A stretch of DNA of 64,000 bases, taken from assembly GCF_016641735.1 (NCBI RefSeq), contig NZ_JAEDAO010000001.1, positions 3,224,001 through 3,288,000 on the forward strand. Reading direction: 5' to 3'. The translations under genes and the position numbers were made by a program. Every line of letters starts with the position of its first letter. The first letter of the stretch is position 1. Origin of the DNA: Ramlibacter algicola (GTDB lineage: Bacteria > Pseudomonadota > Gammaproteobacteria > Burkholderiales > Burkholderiaceae_C). Under the pieces are notes generated by a model. The model did not search any database. It saw only the letters and a list, made by a program, of their open reading frames with translations, and was not told the DNA's origin. Shown here piece by piece: positions 1 to 10,804 of the stretch.

Positions 1-12
1 TACGATCCAGGC

Positions 13-798
13 ATGACCACGCCCTCCTCCACCGTGTCCTTCGGCCTGCAGGGCCGCGTGTGCATCGTCACCGGCGGCTCGCAGGGCATCGGCGAGGCAT
101 GTGCGCGCCGCTTCGCGCGCGACGGCGCGGTTCCCGTCATCGCCGACATCGACCGCGAGCGCGGCGAGGCGCTGGCGCGCGAACTGGGCGGCACCTTCGT
201 CGCCTGCGACGTCGGCGACAAGGCGCAGGTGGACGTGCTCATCGCGCAGACGCTCAAGCAGCACGGCCGCCTGGACGTGCTGGTGAACAACGCCGGCATC
301 TTCAAGGCCGCCGAGTTCCTCGACGTCACCGAAGCCGACTTCGACGCCGTGCTGCGCGTCAACCTGAAGGGCGCGTTCCTGGCCGGCCAGGCCGCCGCGC
401 GCGAGATGGCCAGGGCCGGCCGCGGCGCCATCGTCAACATGAGCTCGGTCAACGGCGTGCTCGCCATCCCCACCATCAGCAGCTACAACGTCAGCAAGGG
501 CGGCATCAACCAGCTCACGCGCGTGATGGCGCTGGCGCTCGCCGACAAGGGCGTGCGTGTCAACGCGGTGGCGCCGGGCACCATCGCCACCGAGCTGGCC
601 GCCAAGGCGGTGCTCACCAGCGACGAGGCGCGCGCGCGCATCCTGGGCCGCACGCCGATGAAGCGCCTCGGCGAGCCGTCCGAGATCGCGGACGTGGTGG
701 CCTGGCTGGCCAGCGACGCGGCCAGCTACGTCACCGGCGAGATCGTCGTCGTCGACGGCGGCCGCATGACGCTCAACTACACGGTCCCCGTCAACTAG
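13..798 (+). CDS. SDR family NAD(P)-dependent oxidoreductase
   Basis: Classical short-chain dehydrogenase of 261 aa, the usual length. The cofactor loop TGGSQGIG lies at residues 20-27, NNAG at 92-95, and the catalytic set is Ser145, Tyr158 and Lys162 (YNVSK). The C-terminus has the usual SDYVTGE-like ending followed by VDGG. It should oxidise or reduce a small alcohol/ketone; the substrate cannot be read from the sequence. The reading frame is open to the window edge, so a start upstream of the window is possible, but the ATG at 13 places the Rossmann fold at the normal distance. The next gene is a TonB receptor on the same strand about 150 bases away, so an operon is not obvious. Confidence 0.93.
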   Translation: MTTPSSTVSFGLQGRVCIVTGGSQGIGEACARRFARDGAVPVIADIDRERGEALARELGGTFVACDVGDKAQVDVLIAQTLKQHGRLDVLVNNAGIFKAAEFLDVTEADFDAVLRVNLKGAFLAGQAAAREMARAGRGAIVNMSSVNGVLAIPTISSYNVSKGGINQLTRVMALALADKGVRVNAVAPGTIATELAAKAVLTSDEARARILGRTPMKRLGEPSEIADVVAWLASDAASYVTGEIVVVDGGRMTLNYTVPVN

Positions 799-880
799 AT
801 CGCGCCTCCAGGTAGCCGTGCCGCTCCATGAAGAACGGCAGGTCCTGGGCCCAGAACGCCTCGCCGGCGGCAAAGGCAAT
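791..880 (-). pseudogene. Possible remnant of a PAS-type sensor kinase gene
   Basis: On the minus strand, one frame reads GEAFWAQDLPFFMERHGYLE before a stop at 791-793. This resembles the conserved segment found in PAS-containing hybrid kinases, for example WDRALLLVLHRSGFPEE in the kinase at 61191-63848 of this window, where it leads into TFSYSP. No start, no upstream domain and no continuation are present, and the piece overlaps the last codons of the SDR gene. I read it as a decayed fragment; chance similarity is a real alternative. Confidence 0.35.
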
Positions 881-951
881 TCGCGCTAGGGCCCGGCCCC
901 GGACCGCGCCGCGCGGACGGCACAATGCCGGCACAACGACGAGGAGCATCC

Positions 952-3099
952 ATGGGACACCCATGGCGCGTGGGAGCGCTGGTGCTGGCGACGCTGGGCA
1001 CCGCGCAGGCGCAGCAAGGGCCGGACGGCGGCGGCGAGGGCGTGCAGCTCGAACAGGTCGACGTCACCGGCCGGCGCGCCCTGCAGGACCGCTTCTTCGC
1101 GCCCGGCTCCATGGTCGTGCTCGACCGGCGCGACATCGAGAAGCTCGGCGCGTTCTCCATCGCCGACGTGCTGCGGCAGTTGCCGGGCGTGGTCGCCACC
1201 ACCAATGCGGACGGCAGCGTGGAGATCCGCATGCGCGGCATGGAACGCAGCGCCACCCAGATCCTGGTCGACGGCCAGCGGCAGGCGACGGGCCGCGGGC
1301 AGCTCGCGCTCGACCAGCTGCCGCCGGAGATGGTCGAACGCATCGAGGTCGTGCGTTCGCCGTCGGCGGAGTTCTCGGGCGCGACCGGCGGCACGATCAA
1401 CATCGTGTTGCGACAGGCGACGGTGCGGCGTGAAACGACGCTGCGCGTGACCGACAACACCGTCTGGGGGCGCCACGCGGCGCAGATCCATTTCTCACGC
1501 ACCGGGCCCCTCACCTCGCCACCGCCCGCGCCGGCCGGCGAGCCGGCGGAATCGCCGTGGGCCTACTTCCTCGCCGCCTCCAGCACCGGCGTCGTGCTCG
1601 GCTCGGACTCGCACTCGCGCGTCGACGGGCCCGCGGGCACGACGGTCAGCGACGGCGTGTCGCGCTACCGCCGCCAGGAATACGCACTGATCCCGCGCGT
1701 GAGCGGCAAGCTCGGTCCGCGCGACCAGCTCAGGCTGGCCGCCGTGCTGAACCGCTCCACCTTCGGCGGCACGCTGGGCACCGCCTCCGAGGCAGCTGGC
1801 GGCACACCGGTGGGCACGCTCGACCGGCAGGACCAGATGCGCCACTTCGCGCATTTCGCGATGGACTGGACGCACGGGTTCGATGGCAGCAAGGTCGAGA
1901 CCAGCGTCATGCGCAACGGATCGCGCGAGCACCTGGGACGCCTCGGCTCGGTGCTCACCGGCGCGTCCGCCGGCACCGGCTCGCTGTTCGACGACCGCCG
2001 CCGCGAGGACGTGGTGAACCTGAAGTCCAAGGTCTCGACCACCGGGTCGCCGCTGCTGCGCATGGGCGGCTTCGAACTCGAACGCTGGACGCTCGGCATC
2101 GACACCGCCCGCACCGGCGTCGACCCGTTCCGCGCCAATGCGCGGCTGGAACGCGGCGTGCTGTGGGCGCAGGACGAATGGGCGTGGGGCGAGCGCGGCA
2201 CGCTCACCGCCGGCCTGCGCGGCGAGTCGATCCGCATCACCACCAGCGGCCCGACCCTGGGCACGGTGGAGCGCCACATTCCGGTCGTGCAGCCGTCGGT
2301 GCACCTGCGCCAGCCGCTTGGCACCACGTGGCAGTACCGCGCGAACCTCGCGCGCACCACGCGCAACCCGCGCGTGTGGGACCTCATCGACCGCACGAAC
2401 CCGAGTGCCGGCACGAACACGCTGCTGAACCCGGACTCAGTGGGCAATCCGGCCTTGCGGCCGGAGACGACCTGGGCCCTGGACACGGGCGTCGAGCGGC
2501 GTCTCGGCGACGAAGGCCAGGCGGGCGGCAACCTGTTCGTGCGCCGCGTGCAGGACGCCATCGGCACGCTGGTGTCGCAGGCCGGCGGCCGCTGGTTCGA
2601 GCAGCGGACCAACGTGGGCGATGCGATGGTGACCGGCCTGGAATTCGACGCGCGCACGGGACTGACCTGGCTCGGGCTGCCGCGCGACTGGACGCTCAAC
2701 GCCAACTTCAGCCTGCTGCACTCGCGCATGACGAGCGGTGCGAACGAAGGCCAGCGCATCCCGGGCCAGCCGCGCTACACCGGCAGCCTGAACGTCGCCA
2801 AGCCGATCCGCCGCTCGGGCGGGCTGTTCGGCGGCTTCACGCTGAACGTGACCGGCGCCGCCGACCTGAACACCTCCCCCGGCCGCACCGGCCGCGATCG
2901 CCCGCGGACGACGCTGGATGTGCACTTCGGCGGCGTGGTGGCCGGCCTGGGTTACTGGCGCGTCGGCCTGCAGAACATCACCGACGCCCCGTACCGTCGC
3001 ACGCGGCGCTACGACGACCCGGTGGCGGGCACGACGACGAGCGAGGGGGACTTGCTGCTCACGCCACGCGCTTACTTGACGATGGGGACGCAGTTCTGA
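952..3099 (+). CDS. TonB-dependent outer-membrane receptor
   Basis: Outer-membrane active transporter of about 715 aa. The start at 952 is preferred over the in-frame ATG at 925 because a GAGGAG ribosome site sits 5 bases before it and the protein then begins directly with a signal peptide ending near AQA-Q. A plug domain follows (residues about 40-160: SIADVLRQLPGVV, IRMRGMERS, IEVVRSPSAEFSGATGG), then a 22-strand type barrel ending in the terminal aromatic residue of GTQF. The substrate (siderophore, cobalamin, glycan) is not evident, and no TonB/ExbB or periplasmic partner is adjacent. Confidence 0.92.
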   Translation: MGHPWRVGALVLATLGTAQAQQGPDGGGEGVQLEQVDVTGRRALQDRFFAPGSMVVLDRRDIEKLGAFSIADVLRQLPGVVATTNADGSVEIRMRGMERSATQILVDGQRQATGRGQLALDQLPPEMVERIEVVRSPSAEFSGATGGTINIVLRQATVRRETTLRVTDNTVWGRHAAQIHFSRTGPLTSPPPAPAGEPAESPWAYFLAASSTGVVLGSDSHSRVDGPAGTTVSDGVSRYRRQEYALIPRVSGKLGPRDQLRLAAVLNRSTFGGTLGTASEAAGGTPVGTLDRQDQMRHFAHFAMDWTHGFDGSKVETSVMRNGSREHLGRLGSVLTGASAGTGSLFDDRRREDVVNLKSKVSTTGSPLLRMGGFELERWTLGIDTARTGVDPFRANARLERGVLWAQDEWAWGERGTLTAGLRGESIRITTSGPTLGTVERHIPVVQPSVHLRQPLGTTWQYRANLARTTRNPRVWDLIDRTNPSAGTNTLLNPDSVGNPALRPETTWALDTGVERRLGDEGQAGGNLFVRRVQDAIGTLVSQAGGRWFEQRTNVGDAMVTGLEFDARTGLTWLGLPRDWTLNANFSLLHSRMTSGANEGQRIPGQPRYTGSLNVAKPIRRSGGLFGGFTLNVTGAADLNTSPGRTGRDRPRTTLDVHFGGVVAGLGYWRVGLQNITDAPYRRTRRYDDPVAGTTTSEGDLLLTPRAYLTMGTQF

Positions 3100-3127
3100 G
3101 TGCGCGGCGCAGTCGCGCCGCTTCGTG

Positions 3128-3238
3128 AACTCCCAAACGCAGAAGTCACGGAAGGCGCTCGGAAGTCACGGAAGGAAGACATCCTTGGATATCCCTTCTG
3201 CGACTTCTGCGCTTCTTCCGTGACTTCTGTGTCGAGCC
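3128..3238. repeat. Long quasi-palindromic intergenic repeat, copy 1
   Basis: The left arm (from GAACTCCC at 3127, with CAGAAGTCACGGAAG at 3140-3154) is complementary to the right arm (CTTCCGTGACTTCTG at 3215-3229). Inner segments repeat the same motif imperfectly, so the whole 110 bases can fold into one hairpin. It lies between convergent genes. A related copy with the same GAACTCCC edge lies at 32734-32860. Confidence 0.8.
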
Positions 3239-3275
3239 GCGCGCAGCGCCTCCGCTGCCCGCGCGGCGCACTGCC

Positions 3276-4715
3276 TCAAACGTTGGCGATGGAAACCGAA
3301 CGCACGTTGAGGTAGGCCTCGAGCGCTTCGGGGCCGCCTTCGCTGCCGTAGCCGGAGTCCTTGATGCCGCCGAAGGGCATCTCGGCGCTGGGCATGGCGG
3401 GCATGTTCATCCACAGCATGCCGACTTCGACGCGGCGGGTCAGCAGGTCGGCGTTCTTCAGCGACTTGGTGAACGCATAGCCCGCGAGGCCGTACGACAG
3501 GCGGTTCGCTTCGGCGATCGCGTCCTCGAGCTTGCTGAAGCTGCGGATCGCGGCGACGGGGCCGAAGGGCTCGTCGTTGAAGATCTTCGCTTCGAGGGGC
3601 ACGTCGGCCAGCACGGTGGGTTGCCAGAAGTTGCCGGCGTCGCCGATGCGCGCGCCGCCGGTCAGCACCTGCGCGCCCTTCTTCACCGCGTCCTCGTGGA
3701 ACTCGGCCATCGCGGTGAGGCGGCGCGGGTTGGCCAGCGGGCCCATCTGCGTGCCTTCGGCGAGGCCGTCACCGACCTTCAGGCCTTCGGCGTACTGGGC
3801 GAGCGCCTTGGCGAACTCGTTCTTCACGCTCTCGTGCACGAGGAAGCGCGTCGGCGAGATGCACACCTGGCCCGCGTTGCGGAACTTGGCGGCGCCGGCG
3901 GACTTCACCGCCAGCGCGATGTCGGCGTCCTCGCAGACGATCACCGGGGCGTGGCCACCCAGTTCCATCGTCACGCGCTTCATGTGCTGGCCCGCCATCG
4001 CGGCCAGCTGCTTGCCCACCGGCGTCGAGCCGGTGAACGTGACCTTGCGGATCGTCGGGTGCGGGATCAGGTAGCTGGAGATCTCGGCCGGGTTGCCGTA
4101 CACGAGGCCCAGCACGCCGGGCGGCAGGCCGGCGTCGTGGAACGCGCGAATCAGTTCGGCAGGACCGGCCGGCGTCTCTTCCGGTGCCTTGACCAGCATC
4201 GAGCAGCCCGCCGCCAGCGCGGCGCCGACCTTGCGCACCACCTGGTTGATCGGGAAGTTCCACGGCGTGAAGGCGGCGACGGGGCCGACCGGGTCCTTCA
4301 CCACGAGCTGGCGCACTTCGGGCTTCCAGCGCGAAGCGACCGTGCGGCCGTACACGCGGAAGCCTTCCTCCGCGAACCACTCGATGATGTCGGCGGCGGC
4401 CATCGCCTCGCCCTTGGCTTCCGCCAGCGGCTTGCCCTGCTCCTGCGTCAGCAGGCGGCCGATCGCCTCGGCGCGCTCGCGCATGAAGCCGGCGGCCTTG
4501 CGCATGATCACGCTGCGCGCGGCGGGCGTCATGTCGCGCCAGGTCTCGAAGCCCTTCTGCGCGGCGGCCAGCGCCTTGTCCAGGTCGGCCGTGGACGCAT
4601 GCGCGACGCGGCCGATCTCCTTGCCGGTTGCCGGGTTGAAGACCGCCAGGGTCTTGCCGTCCGCGGCGTCCTGCCACTGGCCGGCGATGAAGAGTTGCGT
4701 GTTGGGGTAGGTCAT
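3276..4715 (-). CDS. gabD: NAD(P)-dependent succinate-semialdehyde-type dehydrogenase
   Basis: Aldehyde dehydrogenase of 479 aa, full length for the GabD family. The general base lies in VTMELGGH (Glu251) and the catalytic Cys285 in GQVCISP. The cofactor region [11 protein letters not shown] and the [12 protein letters not shown]-terminal motif are present. The family oxidises succinate semialdehyde or related short semialdehydes to the acid; the exact substrate is an inference. The start at 4715 (MTYPNTQLF) matches the family N-terminus; a 15-residue upstream extension is open but has no family likeness. It is transcribed alone, convergent with the TonB receptor. Confidence 0.93.
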   Translation of the reverse strand: MTYPNTQLFIAGQWQDAADGKTLAVFNPATGKEIGRVAHASTADLDKALAAAQKGFETWRDMTPAARSVIMRKAAGFMRERAEAIGRLLTQEQGKPLAEAKGEAMAAADIIEWFAEEGFRVYGRTVASRWKPEVRQLVVKDPVGPVAAFTPWNFPINQVVRKVGAALAAGCSMLVKAPEETPAGPAELIRAFHDAGLPPGVLGLVYGNPAEISSYLIPHPTIRKVTFTGSTPVGKQLAAMAGQHMKRVTMELGGHAPVIVCEDADIALAVKSAGAAKFRNAGQVCISPTRFLVHESVKNEFAKALAQYAEGLKVGDGLAEGTQMGPLANPRRLTAMAEFHEDAVKKGAQVLTGGARIGDAGNFWQPTVLADVPLEAKIFNDEPFGPVAAIRSFSKLEDAIAEANRLSYGLAGYAFTKSLKNADLLTRRVEVGMLWMNMPAMPSAEMPFGGIKDSGYGSEGGPEALEAYLNVRSVSIANV

Positions 4716-4797
4716 GGCTCTGCGTGCTGGGTGGGTCCGGAATCCTCGATTCTGTCCCAAACCGCGCGGGCCCCTCCCGCGCGGCTACAGTGGCCGC

Positions 4798-5229
4798 ATG
4801 GAACGCGAGGACGGACTGGACCGTTTCGTGGCCGCGCAGGATGGCGTGATGGCCGACGCCGTGCAGGAATTGCGCGAAGGCCGCAAGCGCACGCACTGGA
4901 TGTGGTTCGTGTTCCCGCAGCTCGCCGGGCTCGGCAGCAGCCCGACCGCGCAGCGCTATGCGATCCGCTCGCTCGACGAAGCACGCGCCTATCTCGCGCA
5001 TCCCGTGCTCGGCCACAGGCTGCGCGAGTGCTGCGAACTCCTGCTCGAGGCGCCCACCAGCGACGCGCACGCGATCTTCGGTTCGCCCGACGACATGAAG
5101 CTGCGTTCGTGCCTCACGCTGTTCTCGGCCGTGGCGCCGGCCGAGCCGTTGTTCCGCGACGTGCTCGCGCGCTTCTACGCCGGCGCGCCGGACGCGCGCA
5201 CCCTGCAGCTGCTCGGCTCGGCTGCCTGA
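4798..5229 (+). CDS. DUF1810 domain protein
   Basis: Soluble protein of 143 aa, the usual size of DUF1810 proteins, with the typical features DRFVAAQ near the N-terminus, a THWMWFVFPQ block, and a C-terminal F..V...FY.G..D..T segment. The family has no established biochemical role. The ATG at 4798 was chosen because family similarity starts there; the frame is open 28 codons further upstream into the divergent promoter region. It is divergent from gabD with an 82-base gap. Confidence 0.88.
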   Translation: MEREDGLDRFVAAQDGVMADAVQELREGRKRTHWMWFVFPQLAGLGSSPTAQRYAIRSLDEARAYLAHPVLGHRLRECCELLLEAPTSDAHAIFGSPDDMKLRSCLTLFSAVAPAEPLFRDVLARFYAGAPDARTLQLLGSAA

Positions 5230-5351
5230 GCCGCGCAGGAAGCGCGGCACGACCGCGAAATAAACCTGCCCGGCAGGAGCCCGGAAGCACCACGCACGTG
5301 CAATAGGTCCCTATAAAGGTTGGAAGAACAACCGGATCCACGGACCGCCCC
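5230..5351 (+). promoter_or_regulatory. Leader and candidate promoter region of the UDP-xylose synthase gene
   Basis: A CCGCGC/GCGCGG hairpin (5231-5247) follows the DUF1810 stop but has no T-run, so it is not a good intrinsic terminator. TATAAA at 5312-5317 is a plausible -10 box; no good -35 partner is visible. A small inverted repeat GGTTG/CAACC (5318-5333) lies directly behind it. A 16-base sequence at 5266-5281 recurs at 56708. Confidence 0.35.
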
Positions 5352-6314
<963 letters not shown>

Positions 6315-6324
6315 GCGGCGCCGC

Positions 6325-7329
6325 ATGACCACGCCCGGGCAGGTCGCCGCCGGCTGGACCGCCGCGATGCACGCAGGCGACTGGGAAGCGGCGTGGCGCC
6401 ACACCGACCTTCTCGAACGGCCGCGACGCGAAGCGCAGGCACGGCCCGGATTCGAACGGCAACCATGGCACCTGGTCTGGGATGGCAGCCCGTTGAGCGA
6501 TCGCAGCGTGCTCGTGCGCTGCGAGCACGGCCTGGGCGACACGCTCCAGTTCTCGCGCTTCCTGCCCGCGCTTGCGCAACAGGCGCGTGAAGCGCACGTG
6601 ATGGCGCAGCCGCACCTGCTTCGCCTGCTGCGCGCCGTCCCGGGCATCGGCACCGTGCACGACGGCTGGGCCGGGCCGGACTGGCCCGCGCACGAGCTCG
6701 AGGTCGAAGTGATGGAGCTCGCCTATGCGATGCGCGTGACGGCGCGGACCGTGCCGCCGCCGCTGCCCCTGGCCGAACACGTGCATCCGCTGCCCGGCGT
6801 GCGCGAACGCGAGGACCGGCGGCTGCACGTCGGCCTGCTCTGGGCCGCCAGCAACTGGGATCACTCGCGGTCGCTGCCCCTCGCTGAACTGCTGCCACTG
6901 CTCGACATGCCCGGCCTGCGCCTGTTCGCGCTGCAGCAAGGCCCTGCGGCGCTCGATCCGATCGCGGCGGGCTGGCCCCTCGAGCCGCTATGGCAGCGCA
7001 CGGACGCGATCGAGGACGCCGCGCACGCGATGCTCGCCATGGACGTCGTCGTCTGCGTCGACGGGATGCCTGCCCACCTGGCCGCCAGCCTCGGCCGGCC
7101 CACGTGGCTGCTGCTGCAGCATGAGGCCGACTGGCGCTGGGGCGGCGACCCGGCGCGCACCCCGTGGTACCCGGCCATGCGGCTGTTCCGCCAGGACGAA
7201 CCCGGCGACTGGCAGGGCGTCATCGCGCGCGTCGCAGGCGGGCTGCAGGACCTGCAGGGGGCGCCGACAGCGAGCGGCGACGCGGGCCGACCCGCCGCGC
7301 GAGCCACCGCATCCACAGTGGCCGGATGA
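6325..7329 (+). CDS. GT9 (heptosyltransferase)-like glycosyltransferase
   Basis: Cytoplasmic protein of 334 aa without membrane segments. The block VRCEHGLGDTLQFSRFLPAL and the C-terminal DVVVCVDGMPAHLAASLGRPTWLLL are typical of the GT9-like domain that also follows TPR repeats in many betaproteobacterial proteins. The W..GG..P.WYP..RLFRQ segment fits the same group. Members are presumed sugar transferases; donor and acceptor are unknown. It lies 10 bases behind the uxs-like gene and overlaps the following DUF1003 gene by an ATGA, so the three form an operon. Confidence 0.75.
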   Translation: MTTPGQVAAGWTAAMHAGDWEAAWRHTDLLERPRREAQARPGFERQPWHLVWDGSPLSDRSVLVRCEHGLGDTLQFSRFLPALAQQAREAHVMAQPHLLRLLRAVPGIGTVHDGWAGPDWPAHELEVEVMELAYAMRVTARTVPPPLPLAEHVHPLPGVREREDRRLHVGLLWAASNWDHSRSLPLAELLPLLDMPGLRLFALQQGPAALDPIAAGWPLEPLWQRTDAIEDAAHAMLAMDVVVCVDGMPAHLAASLGRPTWLLLQHEADWRWGGDPARTPWYPAMRLFRQDEPGDWQGVIARVAGGLQDLQGAPTASGDAGRPAARATASTVAG

Positions 7330-7910
7330 CCACCTCTGCCCCTGCGCCGCCGGGCAGGCCGCCGCCCCCTGATGCGCGGCATGTCGCCGACGTCACGCGC
7401 GCCAACGTGGAGGCGATGCGGCACCTCGACGAGCTGCAGACCCGCAAGCGCAGCTTTGCGGACCGCGTGGCGGACCTGGTGGCGCGCGCCTGCGGCCACA
7501 TCGTGTTCGTGCTCACGCATTTCGTGGCCCTGGTCGCGTGGGTGCTGTGGAACACGCTCGCGCCGGAGGAGGTGCGCATCGACCCGTTCCCGTTCACGTT
7601 CCTCACCATGTGGGCGTCGGTGGAGGCGATCTTCCTGTCGTCGTTCGTGCTGATCTCGCAGAACTACCAGATGCGCATGTCCGAGCGGCGCAACCAGCTG
7701 GACCTGCAGATCAACCTGCTGGCGGAGCAGGAGAACTCGAAGATGCTGCTGTTGCTGGAGGAAATCGCGCGCCGCGTCGGCGCGCTGGAAGGCGACGACC
7801 CGGAAGTCGGCGTGCTCGTGCAAGCGGCCGAACCCGACATGCTGGCGCGCCAGATCGACGAAGCCTACGAAGAGCCTGCGCCGGCTGCTGCCACACGCGC
7901 GCCACGCTGA
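7326..7910 (+). CDS. DUF1003 membrane protein (copy 1)
   Basis: Membrane protein of 194 aa with a proline-rich N-terminus, two transmembrane helices (FVLTHFVALVAWVLW and FLTMWASVEAIFLSSFVLI) and the DUF1003 signature SQNYQMRMSERR followed by a charged amphipathic tail. Function of the family is not established. The start at 7326 overlaps the GT9-like stop codon (ATGA). A paralogue is encoded at 21197-21730 at the far end of the glycosylation region. Confidence 0.88.
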   Translation: MTTSAPAPPGRPPPPDARHVADVTRANVEAMRHLDELQTRKRSFADRVADLVARACGHIVFVLTHFVALVAWVLWNTLAPEEVRIDPFPFTFLTMWASVEAIFLSSFVLISQNYQMRMSERRNQLDLQINLLAEQENSKMLLLLEEIARRVGALEGDDPEVGVLVQAAEPDMLARQIDEAYEEPAPAAATRAPR

Positions 7911-7943
7911 GTGCGCGGCACTTTCGCGCAGCGCCTCTCCACG

Positions 7944-8534
7944 TCAGGCCACGCAGTTCAACAGCTTCAACTGCAACCAGCCGTCGCCGGCTTCCAGCAC
8001 GGACACCGAGGCGGGGGCGATGTCGAACCGCTCGAGCAGGTCCAGCGACATGCCCAGCACGGTGGCGACGATCGCCTTGATCACGTCGCCGTGCGAAGCG
8101 ACCAGCACGGTGCGGCCGGGGTGGCGGCGGCGCAGGTCTTCGACGCCGTGCACGGCGCGCTGCTGGACCTCCGCGAACGCTTCCCCCTTCGGCGGGCGGG
8201 CGCTGCCGCGGCGCTCGTTCCAGTGCTGCCACAACGGGTCGCCCTGCAACTGGCCGAACTCGCGGCCGGTCCAGTCGCCGAAGTCGATCTCGTCGAACGC
8301 AGGGGCCACCTCCACCTTCAGCCGCCGGCGGCCGGCAAGCGGTGCGATGGTCTGCCGGGCCCGGGGCTGCGGGCTGCTGTAGAGGGCGTGCAGTTCGCGC
8401 CCCTCGAGCCGGTGCACGAGGTCCTCGGCCTGCGTCCAGCCCTGCGCGTTCAGCGACACGTCGCCGAGCCGGCCGGCGATGCCGCGGCCCAGCCAGTCGT
8501 GCGCCCCGTGGCGCACGAGCAGGAAGGTGGTCAC
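7944..8534 (-). CDS. Histidine phosphatase family protein (phosphoglycerate mutase-like)
   Basis: Protein of 196 aa starting with TTFLLVRHGAHD, so the catalytic phosphohistidine of the RHG motif is near residue 9. The second catalytic histidine lies in VLVASHGDVIKAI, and Arg in SSPQPRARQTIAPL completes the pocket. GTG at 8534 is the start: it overlaps the upstream glycosidase stop (GTGA), and upstream sequence has no family likeness. It is the last gene of the leftward ino1-glycosidase-phosphatase operon. An attractive inference is that it removes the phosphate from inositol-3-phosphate or another intermediate of the cluster, since no SuhB-type phosphatase is present here. Confidence 0.88.
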   Translation of the reverse strand: MTTFLLVRHGAHDWLGRGIAGRLGDVSLNAQGWTQAEDLVHRLEGRELHALYSSPQPRARQTIAPLAGRRRLKVEVAPAFDEIDFGDWTGREFGQLQGDPLWQHWNERRGSARPPKGEAFAEVQQRAVHGVEDLRRRHPGRTVLVASHGDVIKAIVATVLGMSLDLLERFDIAPASVSVLEAGDGWLQLKLLNCVA

Positions 8535-9469
8535 GCGAGGGCGGCCGCGCCCGCGGGTTCGGCGGCGGCCGCCGCGCCCTGGGCCGGCGCATACCGGCGC
8601 ACCATGCGCGCGCAGAACTCGGCGAACTCCTCGGGCACCTGCGGCGCGCTGGTGTGGTGCGGCTGCAGGCCGCGCTGCTCGGGCGTGAAGCAGAACGTCA
8701 CCGTGACGTCGAAGCCGTCCAGCGCTTGCATCTGGCGGTCGAACCAGGCGTCGCAGCCGGGCCGGAAGCTGTCGGCCCACGAGAGGCCGGTGCGCAGCCT
8801 GGTCACGCCCAGGCGCTTGAGCCACCGCACCGCGTCCTCGAGCCGGTGATCCTCGAAGTGGAACCACTGGCAGATGCCCAGTTCGGGCGCGAACTCGTGG
8901 AAGTGCTTCGCCGCCAGCTTGGGCGTGCCGTCCTCGAGCAGCAGGCCCATGTGGAAGTGGCGGTAGTAGCTCGAGCCTTCCGCCTCGCGGTGCCGCGTCG
9001 TCGCCGGCCAGGCCTTGGGCAGGTCATACAGCGAATACCAGTGGATGCGCGGCGCGCGGCCGATCAGCAGTTCGGCGGTGCGCTTCAGGCCCCACGCTTG
9101 GACTTCCTCCGCACCGAAGGTCGACACGCCGACTTCGGTGACCCACACCGGCAAGGGTGTCACCGCCTGGATCTCGGCGAGCTTCTCCGGCCACTCGTGG
9201 ATCGTCCAGTGGTTCCAGTCGAGCGGGAAGCCGTGCACGGCCACCGCGTGCATGTCCGCCAGCGCGCCCTGCTCCCGTAGCAGCGTCAGGAACGTCGGAT
9301 CGATCGGCGAGATGCCGCCGAGCACGCGCGTGAGCGACGGGCTCTCGGCCTTCACCGCCGTCGCAGCCAGCTGCACCATCTGCGCGAACTTCGGCCACCC
9401 CGGGTCCAGCTCGAGGTCCCAGTGCGACTTGTTGTTCGGCTCGTTCCAGAACTTGACGGCTTCGAGCAT
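8531..9469 (-). CDS. Clan GH-A glycosidase-like protein, apparently circularly permuted
   Basis: Protein of 312 aa. The acid/base motif WNEPN is at residues 8-12 (Glu10), and a nucleophile-like motif VWVTEVG places Glu112 about 100 residues later, the normal spacing in GH5/GH39-type barrels. In standard proteins about 150 residues precede NEP; here the equivalent of that part (LGVTRLRTGLSWADSF, FDVTVTFCFTPE, EFAEFCARMVRRYAP) is found at the C-terminus, residues 220-296. The barrel therefore seems to be cut and rejoined. No signal peptide, so it acts in the cytoplasm. It starts 3 bases after the inositol-phosphate synthase stop. The tail is Ala-rich. Confidence 0.75.
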   Translation of the reverse strand: MLEAVKFWNEPNNKSHWDLELDPGWPKFAQMVQLAATAVKAESPSLTRVLGGISPIDPTFLTLLREQGALADMHAVAVHGFPLDWNHWTIHEWPEKLAEIQAVTPLPVWVTEVGVSTFGAEEVQAWGLKRTAELLIGRAPRIHWYSLYDLPKAWPATTRHREAEGSSYYRHFHMGLLLEDGTPKLAAKHFHEFAPELGICQWFHFEDHRLEDAVRWLKRLGVTRLRTGLSWADSFRPGCDAWFDRQMQALDGFDVTVTFCFTPEQRGLQPHHTSAPQVPEEFAEFCARMVRRYAPAQGAAAAAEPAGAAALA

Positions 9470-9472
9470 GGG

Positions 9473-10621
<1,149 letters not shown>

Positions 10622-10804
10622 GGACTGCTCCTTCCCGCTGCCGCGAACACCGGTTGCTTCATCGTAGCCAGCGAGGGTGCGCAGCGATGCAGGTTTCCTG
10701 CTCATCACTGCAAATATTTTCTTCTGCCGAGCTGCCAAGGATCGCCACGCGAGGTACTTACCTGCATAACATGGATCGAGCACTTAACCGGAAGTACGGC
10801 CGAG
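10622..10804. promoter_or_regulatory. Divergent promoter region between ino1 and the glycosylation operon
   Basis: This 183-base gap is clearly more AT-rich than its surroundings (for example AAATATTTTCTTC near 10710). TGCATAACAT near 10761 could serve as an extended -10 for the rightward operon. No clear operator is visible. Both operons would be started from here and could be co-regulated. Confidence 0.45.

Noticed and set aside
5231..5247. CCGCGC/GCGCGG hairpin as intrinsic terminator
   Set aside because: No T-run follows, and a 6-bp GC hairpin is expected often in this sequence.
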